In this document: positions 6,261 to 11,725 of the stretch, piece by piece
Position numbering within the stretch: the first letter of the stretch is position 1
Layout: each line of letters begins with the position of its first letter
Origin: Candidatus Moranbacteria bacterium GW2011_GWE2_36_40
GTDB lineage: Bacteria > Patescibacteriota > Minisyncoccia > Moranbacterales > GWC2-37-73
Assembly (NCBI GenBank): GCA_000991645.1
Contig: LBRX01000029.1
Location: 1-11,820, forward strand
Length of the DNA stretch: 11,820 bases
Direction of reading: 5' to 3'
Made by a program: the position numbers and the translations under genes
The notes under the pieces: model-generated
What the model saw: only the letters and a program-made list of their open reading frames with translations
Databases searched by the model: none
What the model was told of the DNA's origin: nothing

Positions 6261-6289
6261 ATATTACTCCACACTTCAACAACAGTCAA
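6261..6289 (-). promoter_or_regulatory. dcw operon promoter (P-mraZ)
   Basis: TTGACT (6284-6289) and TAATAT (6261-6266) are separated by 17 bp on the minus strand. The start would be near 6254, giving a leader of about 160 nt to mraZ. One GTGTGG box overlaps the spacer and three follow the start site. It is the only convincing promoter upstream of the five dcw genes. Confidence 0.7.
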
Positions 6290-6305
6290 CACGTTTTCAA
6301 ACAAC

Positions 6306-6333
6306 AAAAAGAGGCTTCTTTCAGCCTCTTTTT
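6306..6333. terminator. Bidirectional terminator between KilA-N and mraZ
   Basis: A perfect 10-bp stem AAAAAGAGGC/GCCTCTTTTT encloses an 8-nt loop and has T runs on both strands. It ends KilA-N transcription just before the dcw promoter and insulates the two units. Confidence 0.85.
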
Positions 6334-6349
6334 TGAGTTATGCACACCA

Positions 6350-6424
6350 GCCCGCATCGCTACGTGAGCAAAATGTATTTATACTGTATATCAAACAAAA
6401 ACTCACTTGCGAAACGTTGCGGGC
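6350..6424. repeat. GC-rich bulged inverted repeat downstream of KilA-N
   Basis: GCCCGCA (6350-6356) pairs with TGCGGGC (6418-6424), TCGC (6357-6360) with GCGA (6409-6412), and GTGAG (6364-6368) with CTCAC (6402-6406). This makes 16 pairs with one 5-nt bulge, a small internal loop and a 33-nt AT-rich apical loop. Its GC-rich arms stand out from the AT-rich surroundings. It could be an RNA structure at the 3' end of the KilA-N transcript or a small mobile repeat. No second copy is in the window. Confidence 0.5.
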
Positions 6425-6434
6425 GGGGCCCAAT

Positions 6435-7262
6435 TTATTTTTTATTTTCTAATTTTTTAATGCTTGCATTTCCCATTAATGATTTCATTTGTGAAATTGC
6501 ACTTTCATTTAACTTTATCAATCTTTCTTTTTGAGAAAGTCCTGCTCTGATATATTCCGCATTGAGATTTTCAAGGTTTGCCAAACAAACCAACTGCGTC
6601 ACATCAGCATAGTCCCTTATATTCCCAGCAAGCTTTGAATTTTTATCTCGCCAATCCTTGGCAGTCATTCCAAAAAGTGCAGTATTCAAAACATCAGCCT
6701 CATTTGCGTATATATTATTTTCTTGAGCTTTTGAAATTTTATTTGGAACTATATATTCCTTGATCGCATCAGTGTGAATTCTGTAATTAATTTTAGTGAG
6801 CATTCTTTTTGTGTCCCAACCAAGTGCTAGGCGTTCGTTTTCTTCAATTTTTAGCCTTTGAAATTCCTTGATCAAATACAATTTAAATTCCGGAGAAAGC
6901 CAAGTTGCAAACTCAAATGCGATGTCTTTGTGAGCAAAAGTACCACCATATCTGCCAGCACTAGATCTGATACCAATAGCATTTGTATTATTTATCCACA
7001 TGGACGAAGAAACAATAAAGCCATTAGTACCGACTTCATTTTTAATCTTATGGTATTCCATAAGATTAAACTTTGGATTATGCAATTGTTCCCACGCACC
7101 CATAAATTGCACAGTATATTTCGTGGTAAGCCAATTAGAAATAACGACTCCACTGTCATAAGCTTTAAATTTTGCCATGTCAGTCAGACAAATAAAATCA
7201 TTATCATCTCTCGCTGTTTTGATGTTGATGTCGATATTTTGTATTTTTATTGTTTTTGACAT
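6435..7262 (-). CDS. KilA-N domain DNA-binding protein
   Basis: The 275-aa protein has an N-terminal KilA-N domain (about 20-135), a DNA-binding module found in phage, large DNA virus and bacterial proteins. The diagnostic run is visible in order: FICLTDMAKF (23-32), VISNWLTTKYT (40-50), FMGAWEQLHNPKFN (53-66), then NAIGIRSSAGRYGGTFAHKDIAFEFATWLSPEFKLYLIKEFQRL (94-137, given here only as landmarks). The C-terminal half is Lys/Asn-rich and helical and has no function I recognise. ATG 7262 follows a promoter embedded in a 35-bp palindrome, suggesting self-repression. There is no strong Shine-Dalgarno. The gene forms its own unit, insulated by terminators at 7343-7384 and 6306-6333. It may be phage- or mobile-element-derived, but no phage structural or replication genes are adjacent. 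Confidence 0.85.
   Translation of the reverse strand: MSKTIKIQNIDINIKTARDDNDFICLTDMAKFKAYDSGVVISNWLTTKYTVQFMGAWEQLHNPKFNLMEYHKIKNEVGTNGFIVSSSMWINNTNAIGIRSSAGRYGGTFAHKDIAFEFATWLSPEFKLYLIKEFQRLKIEENERLALGWDTKRMLTKINYRIHTDAIKEYIVPNKISKAQENNIYANEADVLNTALFGMTAKDWRDKNSKLAGNIRDYADVTQLVCLANLENLNAEYIRAGLSQKERLIKLNESAISQMKSLMGNASIKKLENKK
6992..7000 (+). promoter_or_regulatory. DnaA-box 9-mer inside the KilA-N gene
   Basis: TTATCCACA is a perfect match to the DnaA-box consensus but lies inside coding sequence, so it may be chance. It is listed because two other perfect copies flank promoters in this window. Confidence 0.2.
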
Positions 7263-7275
7263 GTTTTTTATTTTA

Positions 7276-7310
7276 GTTGTTTATAGTGATATTATATCAT
7301 TATAAACAAC
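7276..7310. promoter_or_regulatory. 35-bp palindromic operator of the KilA-N gene
   Basis: The outer 10 bp on each side, GTTGTTTATA and TATAAACAAC, are perfectly complementary. The inner GATAT and ATATC also pair. Only one position per arm and the central base break the symmetry. It overlaps the -10 element of the KilA-N promoter and ends 14 bp before the start codon, which is the geometry of a repressor operator. The binder is inferred to be the KilA-N protein itself. Confidence 0.65.
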
Positions 7311-7327
7311 TTTCGTCTATTTCCCAA
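7299..7327 (-). promoter_or_regulatory. KilA-N gene promoter
   Basis: TTGGGA (7322-7327) and a perfect TATAAT (7299-7304) are separated by 17 bp on the minus strand. The -10 lies in one arm of the palindrome at 7276-7310. A second TATAAT (7291-7296) lies in its centre. A DnaA-box 9-mer abuts the -35. Confidence 0.65.
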
Positions 7328-7328
7328 C

Positions 7329-7337
7329 TGTGGATAA
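7329..7337 (-). promoter_or_regulatory. DnaA-box 9-mer abutting the KilA-N -35
   Basis: TTATCCACA on the minus strand lies one base upstream of the -35 hexamer of the KilA-N promoter and is a perfect consensus match. The 12-bp context CTGTGGATAACT is shared with the copy at 823-834. Confidence 0.35.
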
Positions 7338-7342
7338 CTTAC

Positions 7343-7384
7343 AAAAAACCAAACAACATACGACCGCTAGTTGTTTGGTTTTTT
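7343..7384. terminator. Strong bidirectional terminator after the desulforedoxin gene
   Basis: A 15-bp stem (AAAAAACCAAACAAC with GTTGTTTGGTTTTTT) encloses a 12-nt loop, with further T runs on the plus strand. It ends transcription of the desulforedoxin unit on the minus strand and separates it from the KilA-N promoter. Confidence 0.85.
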
Positions 7385-7429
7385 ATTTTTTTTGTTTTGT
7401 TGTTGATCAAATAATCAACGACGGACTAA

Positions 7430-7552
7430 CTATTCAGTTTTATCCATGTCTTGACCGCAACATACCAATGTTCCACCACCAGCTTTTGTCACTTCAACTT
7501 CATTTCCACAAACAGTGCAGACATATTTGTCGCCGACATTTTCTACTGCCAT
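7430..7552 (-). CDS. Desulforedoxin-type 40-aa iron protein
   Basis: The 40-aa reading frame (ATG 7552, TAG 7430) is a stand-alone desulforedoxin. Desulforedoxin binds one iron through four cysteines (rubredoxin-like Fe-Cys4) and in Desulfovibrio gigas is a separate 36-aa homodimer; the same module forms the N-terminal domain of desulfoferrodoxin (superoxide reductase). The diagnostic pattern is present: Y-V-C12-T-V-C15-G, then GGGTLVCCGQDM with the adjacent pair C31-C32. The C-x2-C...C-C spacing and the GGGTLVCCG segment match D. gigas desulforedoxin closely. AGGG about 10 nt upstream may be the ribosome site. The catalytic superoxide-reductase domain is absent, so an electron-transfer or iron-handling role is likelier than superoxide reduction. 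It lies 72 bp after the small membrane protein gene and ends before a strong terminator. Confidence 0.9.
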   Translation of the reverse strand: MAVENVGDKYVCTVCGNEVEVTKAGGGTLVCCGQDMDKTE

Positions 7553-7564
7553 ATAGATTTACCC

Positions 7565-7592
7565 TGTTAAATTTCGGTAATCCGAATTATTT
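7565..7592. repeat. Short inverted repeat upstream of the desulforedoxin gene
   Basis: TTAAAT-TTCGG and CCGAA-(TT)-ATTTAA flank a TAAT loop, giving an 11-pair hairpin with a two-base bulge. It lies between the small membrane protein gene and the desulforedoxin start. It could be a weak processing or regulatory structure; there is no U tract. Confidence 0.35.
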
Positions 7593-7624
7593 AACTAGGG
7601 TTATTTTTAAAAAATTAATTACAA

Positions 7625-7825
7625 CTATAGTAATCCACCATACGCATTACTGATTGTGCTCATCATAAATGGCAAGGCAATCATCATAATGATAATTGGA
7701 AGCACAATTGTAGCAATTGTTATTACAAGTGTCCAAAGAAAATACTTTCTGAGTTTTTCCACTGACACATACATTGCATCTATTTTGATTTGCTGCTCTT
7801 CAAGTTTTTTTAGTACTTCATCCAT
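7625..7825 (-). CDS. Small membrane protein with N-terminal coiled coil
   Basis: This predicted 66-aa protein starts MDEVLKKLEEQQIKID. A short amphipathic coiled-coil helix (about 1-28) leads into one long hydrophobic stretch (about 29-57, FLWTLVITIATIVLPIIIMM), probably one membrane span or a tight hairpin. ATG 7825 is preferred because GGAG lies 9 nt upstream. The earlier in-frame ATG (7838-7840) abuts the MITE-like element and has no ribosome site. The family is not one I can name, though similar small helix-plus-membrane proteins are, from memory, common in Parcubacteria. It is preceded directly by MITE-like copy A and followed by desulforedoxin. Function unknown; membrane anchoring or oligomerisation is all the sequence suggests. 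Confidence 0.65.
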   Translation of the reverse strand: MDEVLKKLEEQQIKIDAMYVSVEKLRKYFLWTLVITIATIVLPIIIMMIALPFMMSTISNAYGGLL

Positions 7826-7840
7826 AGGTTTAGTCTCCAT

Positions 7841-7956
7841 GTCATTCCGGGCTTGACCCGGAATCCAGGATTAGCACACAAGATATTAATTAACAACAAA
7901 TTATATTAATTAAATTTTGTGATAATATCCTAGATTCCCGCCTACGCGGGAATGAC
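7841..7956. mobile_element. MITE-like element, copy A (116 bp)
   Basis: The ends are GTCATTCC and GGAATGAC. Each end folds into its own hairpin: ATTCCGGG/CCCGGAAT (7844-7864) and ATTCCCGC/GCGGGAAT (7934-7953), and the inner GGAATCCAGG pairs with the CCTAGATTCC side. The centre is AT-rich and non-coding. Copy B at 10472-10587 has exactly the same length and is identical at about 99 of 116 positions without gaps. The termini resemble the widespread ATTCCC...GGGAAT repeats (dRS3-like) of other bacteria. It encodes no protein and would need a transposase in trans. No clear target duplication is visible. Confidence 0.75.
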
Positions 7957-8000
7957 AAAGAAGAAAGTTTATAAAATAATTAAAATGTTTATAATAAAAA

Positions 8001-9620
8001 TTAAATTTTCTCACGTAACATTTTTGCAATTGCCATACGAATTTTTTCATAACTAATTTCTGGCGGCAAAATACTTTTCAGTGGACTTAGTTTTTCATAA
8101 CTACCTATTTTTTTAATAGCTTGCAAAATCTTTTCTTCTTCCTCTTTCTTCAAAAAATCATCGATTATAAACTCTCCACCATTAATATACCACTCCGTTA
8201 GATGATTGAAAATCGTACTAATACCCAAGGAACGAATTTTGGCAATTTTTTCTGGCGAATACTTTTGTTTATACAAATTTGCGGTTTCCAAAATTGTACC
8301 GCCCAAATATCCTGGAGATTTTTTGACCCTGATTTTTGCTTTTTTGCCATCTGTAGAAACTTCTGATTTTTCCCATTTATATTTTAAGCACACATCACAA
8401 CCCCTGCAGTTGCCAGAATGATTTTTGACTGCAGGATCGCCAAAATATTCAAGCAACAAAAGCCTACGACATGTTTCCAAATTAACATATTGCTTCATCT
8501 TATCCAATCTTGCATATTTTATATCAGTAACAACTTTCGCGTCAGCCCAATTTTTTCCTTGTGAAGACATCTCACTTCTACCTGTCATGATGAAAAAATG
8601 ATGAAGACTTGCATCACTCTTACTGTGAAGCAGAATGCAAAATGCATTCTCGCCATCTCTTCCAGCACGACCCGCTTCTTGATAATATCCCTCTGGACTT
8701 GATGGCATACCCACATGAATCACAAAGCGAATATCAGCCTTGTCCACACCCATTCCAAAAGCAATCGTGGCCACAATTACTTTAAACTTATTTTCCATGA
8801 AATCATTTTGAATTTTGCTTCTTTTGTCACCCGTCATTCCAGCATGATATGCTGCAGCTTTTACATCATTTTCTTTAAAAAATCGTACCAGTTCTTCTGT
8901 TTCCTTGCGCGTGATTGCATAAATAATGCCAGAGCCTTCGATTGATTTCACGATTCGCAGGGCCTCTTCTATTCTCTCTTTTTTCTTAAGATTTGCACGT
9001 ACAAAAAATTTCAAATTTGGTCTATCAAATCCACGAACAAAAACGGCTGGGGAATTTAAGGCCAAACGCTCTATGATGTCATCTTTCACTTCTGGAGTTG
9101 CTGTTGCAGTGAAGGCTGCCACAATTGGACGATTTGGAAGCATTGCAATATATTCTTTCACTGCCAAGTAATCTGGACGAAAATCGTGACCCCACTGCGA
9201 AACGCAGTGCGCTTCATCAACCGCCAGCAAATACACATCAAGCTTTGAAAAAAGTTCTTGGAACTGCCAATTACCAAATCTTTCAGGTGCAATATAAACT
9301 ATTTTAGTTTTGCCATTTTTAATATCCTCAAAACGCTCAGCAATTTCATATGAATCAAGTGAACTGTTTATATATGTCGCCGAAATTCCTCGAGCATTCA
9401 GCGCATCAACTTGATCCTGCATCAAAGCGATGAGCGGCGAAATAACTATCGAGATTTTGTCACTCAAAATAGCCGGCAATTGAAAACAAAGAGACTTTCC
9501 TCCACCTGTCGGCATCAGCGCCACCACATCCCTCCCTGCAACAATCGCCTCGACAACCTCTCTTTGTCCAGGACGAAACTGTGAGAACGAAAAATATTTT
9601 TCTAATTCCTTCTCAAGCAT
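8001..9620 (-). CDS. recQ: RecQ-family DNA helicase
   Basis: RecQ is a 3'-5' superfamily 2 helicase acting in recombination and fork repair. The 539-aa protein shows motif 0 (FRPGQ, 15-19), motif I PTGGGKS (37-43), DEAH (135-138) with the RecQ aromatic loop HCVSQWGHDFRP (138-149), motif III FTATATP (170-176), motif V ATIAFGMGVDKADIR (284-298) and motif VI QEAGRAGRDG (314-323). The RecQ zinc-binding domain follows with Cys 384, 405, 408 and 411 (NCRGCDVC). The C-terminus (about 440-539) lacks a typical HRDC domain and instead resembles a helix-turn-helix module (PEKIAKIRSLGISTIFNHLTEWY). ATG 9620 has AGGG about 10 nt upstream. A promoter with a perfect -10 precedes it, and MITE-like copy A lies 44 bp downstream. 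It is somewhat shorter than E. coli RecQ (about 609 aa). Confidence 0.95.
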   Translation of the reverse strand: MLEKELEKYFSFSQFRPGQREVVEAIVAGRDVVALMPTGGGKSLCFQLPAILSDKISIVISPLIALMQDQVDALNARGISATYINSSLDSYEIAERFEDIKNGKTKIVYIAPERFGNWQFQELFSKLDVYLLAVDEAHCVSQWGHDFRPDYLAVKEYIAMLPNRPIVAAFTATATPEVKDDIIERLALNSPAVFVRGFDRPNLKFFVRANLKKKERIEEALRIVKSIEGSGIIYAITRKETEELVRFFKENDVKAAAYHAGMTGDKRSKIQNDFMENKFKVIVATIAFGMGVDKADIRFVIHVGMPSSPEGYYQEAGRAGRDGENAFCILLHSKSDASLHHFFIMTGRSEMSSQGKNWADAKVVTDIKYARLDKMKQYVNLETCRRLLLLEYFGDPAVKNHSGNCRGCDVCLKYKWEKSEVSTDGKKAKIRVKKSPGYLGGTILETANLYKQKYSPEKIAKIRSLGISTIFNHLTEWYINGGEFIIDDFLKKEEEEKILQAIKKIGSYEKLSPLKSILPPEISYEKIRMAIAKMLREKI

Positions 9621-9648
9621 TTTTCTTACCCTATAAAGTTACCCAAAC

Positions 9649-9677
9649 ATTATATCATCCCCAGTCAAGCATGCCTA
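9649..9677 (-). promoter_or_regulatory. recQ promoter
   Basis: A perfect TATAAT (9649-9654) lies 17 bp downstream of TAGGCA (9672-9677) on the minus strand. The -35 matches consensus at 4 of 6 positions and overlaps the outer arm of the hairpin repeat at 9675-9735. The predicted leader is about 20 nt. Confidence 0.5.
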
Positions 9678-9735
9678 ATCAAAACGCGTAGAGACGAGGC
9701 AATGCCTCGTCTCTACGGATTTCATTCGTGATTAG
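9675..9735. repeat. Hairpin repeat with nested inverted ends
   Basis: A perfect 14-bp stem, CGTAGAGACGAGGC (9687-9700) with GCCTCGTCTCTACG (9704-9717), encloses a 3-nt loop. An outer pair CTAATCA/TGATTAG (9675-9681, 9729-9735) brackets it. There is no U tract, so it is more like a dispersed REP or MITE element than a terminator. GTAGAGACG...CGTCTCTAC words are, from memory, common dispersed repeats in several bacterial phyla. Confidence 0.7.
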
Positions 9736-9758
9736 TGAATATTCGTTTTTAATTGGTG

Positions 9759-10451
9759 TCAATTCATTTTCCCCAAACCGAAAGTCCCCACGATTTCTTC
9801 CATCATTTTCAAGCTATCCTTATCATTTCCCACAAATCCTAAATGAAAAACATAGAAATGATCATTGTTTTTGAAAATGATGGCACTGCGTGGCGAATCT
9901 TCAGTTGCGCCAAGGGAAATATATTCTTTGCCAACAAGATTGTTGGCTTGAAATGGAAAACTTTGCGTGCCAACCTCCTCAGTGAATCCAAGAGAATTGG
10001 CCAGTTGATCTAAATCAGTATTAGCTTTTTCATATTCAATGAGTCCCAGCAAGCGAAAATCCTCCAGTCTTGACTCATCAGTGTAATCAATCGAATCTTT
10101 GTTGGAGAAAAAAATTGAATTTCCCTGTGCAATTATTTCACTGTTTTCCAATTCAACGTCTTTGAATTCAGATTGTGTGTCATCAGCAAAAACGTGCCAG
10201 TCTTGGGGATATCTGAGACTGAAAGACTCCATTTTATCCTTATATTCTTGCCAATCAACCGTGGCTTGAGAGTCTGTTGCATTTGGATCTTTGTAGTCTT
10301 GGGAATATTGCTTGGTTATTTGAGTCAGCTGCTTTTTTGTTTTTTGGTCATTGTAATATTTTATTCCCATGATTAAAATTATCAAGATAACTATTAATAT
10401 AGTAATATAAAATATTATTTTTTTGGTTGATAGATTTTGGAATTTCATCAT
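9759..10451 (-). CDS. Membrane-anchored PsbP-like protein
   Basis: This 230-aa protein has an N-terminal membrane anchor (about 12-30, IIFYITILIVILIILIMGI) without a lipobox cysteine, so it is probably a signal anchor exposing the rest outside the cytoplasm. A polar Gln/Lys/Asp linker (31-65) precedes a globular domain that opens with WQEYKDKMESFSLRYPQDWHVF. The 'F.l.YP.dW.v' start, a middle IIFSN-like strand and a late 'H.FYVFHLGF....DSLKMMEEIVGTFGL' helix-and-strand end are typical of PsbP-like domains seen in many bacterial lipoproteins and surface proteins. The specific function is unknown. Two adjacent ATGs (10451 and 10448) are equally plausible and no Shine-Dalgarno is visible. MITE-like copy B lies 20 bp upstream, with an 18-bp palindrome (ACAAAATTTAAATTTTGT, 10456-10473) at the junction. 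Confidence 0.65.
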   Translation of the reverse strand: MMKFQNLSTKKIIFYITILIVILIILIMGIKYYNDQKTKKQLTQITKQYSQDYKDPNATDSQATVDWQEYKDKMESFSLRYPQDWHVFADDTQSEFKDVELENSEIIAQGNSIFFSNKDSIDYTDESRLEDFRLLGLIEYEKANTDLDQLANSLGFTEEVGTQSFPFQANNLVGKEYISLGATEDSPRSAIIFKNNDHFYVFHLGFVGNDKDSLKMMEEIVGTFGLGKMN

Positions 10452-10455
10452 TTTA

Positions 10456-10473
10456 ACAAAATTTAAATTTTGT
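10456..10473. repeat. 18-bp perfect palindrome at the edge of MITE-like copy B
   Basis: ACAAAATTTAAATTTTGT is its own reverse complement. It overlaps the first two bases of copy B and ends five bases before the ATG of the membrane-anchored gene. It could be an operator or simply AT-rich chance; copy A has no such palindrome. Confidence 0.4.
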
Positions 10474-10587
10474 CATTCCGGACTTGATCCGGAATCCAGG
10501 TTTAGCGCGAAATATTTTAACTAACAAATAATTATATTAATTTAATTACATGATAATATCCTGGATTCCCGCCTCCGCGGGAATGAC
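10472..10587. mobile_element. MITE-like element, copy B (116 bp)
   Basis: This has the same length and orientation as copy A at 7841-7956. Its first hairpin is ATTCCGGA/TCCGGAAT where copy A has ATTCCGGG/CCCGGAAT, a compensating base-pair change. The second hairpin stem is identical and only the loop differs (CTCC against CTAC). The inner CCAGG/CCTGG pairing is perfect here. It starts 8 bp after the stop of the fibre gene and lies directly upstream of the membrane-anchored gene. Confidence 0.75.
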
Positions 10588-10595
10588 AATTTGGA

Positions 10596-11708
10596 TTACC
10601 AAGTGCAAGTGGTCGTGCCGTCAGTTGTGAAAACCCAAGTGGTTGAACCCCCATTGCAAACACAAGTGCGATATCCGCTAGTGAGTGCAATCGTCCCATC
10701 ATGCGTGGCGTCGCAAGCAAAAGGCTGCGAAGAACTTTTTTGTATTTTCACTTGACCGCTGACATCAAGTGCGGCGACTGGGGTTGTTGTGCCGATGCCG
10801 ACGTTGCCACCCATAAAATAGCCAGCATAATTGTTAGTGGCTCCCGTAGCTGCATTTACTCCAATTCCATAAGAATTTACTGAACCTGCCGAACCTGCCC
10901 GCGTTGGGACGAGAATGCTATATATATTTGTCGCGGTTACGTTGGTAGATTTCCACGGCCATCCAGTAACTAAACTAGCAGAATTTGTTACAGTCTGATT
11001 AGTATTTGTTGAATAAAGTTGCATATCTCCAAGTTTAAGCTCATAAATAGTGTCATATATAGTAGGACTACTTCCTGACAAAGTAACCAGATGATTTCTA
11101 AATGTAGCTCCCGTTATTCCAGAGTTTCCCAAAGTAATGGCGGGATTAACATCTAAATATGAAGTAGGTGCTGTTGTATTTATTCCCAGAAATCCAGATG
11201 AATTCATTCGGGCATGTTCAAAGGTATTTCCATCGTTACGTGCTGTCCAAAAACTCAAATAACCACCCGCTTCTCCTCCAACACTGCTTTCTTTTGCCCC
11301 CTTAATTGATCCAAATGTCCAATAAGAGGCTGACTGAGCATAAACTCCACCCAGTCCAATACTTCCTCCCTTATTAATTCCTGCATCACTGTCATTAGAC
11401 ATGACAAGCAAATTACCAGCATATCTATCATTTGACCCTAACACTAAATCAGCAGCATGCAGATCAAATGTACTCATTGGAGTGGTTGTCCCCAGTCCGA
11501 AAGATGGAGTTGTGAGATTGATTGCCGATGTTGAACTGTTAACGGATAAACCTGAAAATTTAGGTGAGTCTGTAGTGCGTAAACTTTGGCTCAAGGCAAC
11601 ACCACTACCACTAATTGTGATATTTTTAACAGTTGCGCTTGGTGTCCATGTAACACCTGCATTTATTGTGGCAGATAATAATGTATATCCCGCAGTAGAT
11701 AAGTGCAA
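10596..11708 (-). CDS. Surface/tail-fibre-like repeat protein, 5' end lost
   Basis: The visible product is about 370 aa, rich in Ser, Thr, Gly and Asn, like trimeric fibre or adhesin shafts of CPR cell-surface and phage tail proteins. Three copies of the 'GIGT..P...LDV' fibre repeat are visible: GLGTTTPMSTFDL (71-83), LGINTTAPTSYLDV (174-187) and VGIGTTTPVAALDVSG (303-318). The N-terminal fragment with DHLHLSTAGYT and ALSQSLRTTDSPKFSGL is typical of the stretch before such repeats. The C-terminus has four cysteines (332, 349, 351, 368) that may stabilise a small end domain. The TTG at 11708 is only the first possible start; the frame continues to 11741 inside the inverted terminal repeat and is then stopped. 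Family members are longer and carry a signal peptide, so the gene is probably disrupted by the IS end, or cut by the assembly. Partner unknown. Confidence 0.7.
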   Translation of the reverse strand: MHLSTAGYTLLSATINAGVTWTPSATVKNITISGSGVALSQSLRTTDSPKFSGLSVNSSTSAINLTTPSFGLGTTTPMSTFDLHAADLVLGSNDRYAGNLLVMSNDSDAGINKGGSIGLGGVYAQSASYWTFGSIKGAKESSVGGEAGGYLSFWTARNDGNTFEHARMNSSGFLGINTTAPTSYLDVNPAITLGNSGITGATFRNHLVTLSGSSPTIYDTIYELKLGDMQLYSTNTNQTVTNSASLVTGWPWKSTNVTATNIYSILVPTRAGSAGSVNSYGIGVNAATGATNNYAGYFMGGNVGIGTTTPVAALDVSGQVKIQKSSSQPFACDATHDGTIALTSGYRTCVCNGGSTTWVFTTDGTTTCTW

Positions 11709-11725
11709 ATGGTCACCGTTATCAT

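Noticed and set aside
6350..6424. Integron attC site
   Set aside because: It has a bulged stem like attC, but no RYYYAAC/GTTRRRY core pair at the ends and no integrase or cassette array.
7276..7310. CRISPR repeat or array
   Set aside because: It is a single palindrome without repeated units or spacers, and there are no cas genes in the window.
7831..7966. Target-site duplication flanking MITE-like copy A
   Set aside because: The flanking bases (TCTCCAT and AAAGAAG) do not match. Copy B shows only AT-rich near-matches that could be chance.
10532..10720. 62-aa minus-strand frame across MITE-like copy B
   Set aside because: Most of it reads through the element and the 3' end of the fibre gene in another frame, and no ribosome site is visible.
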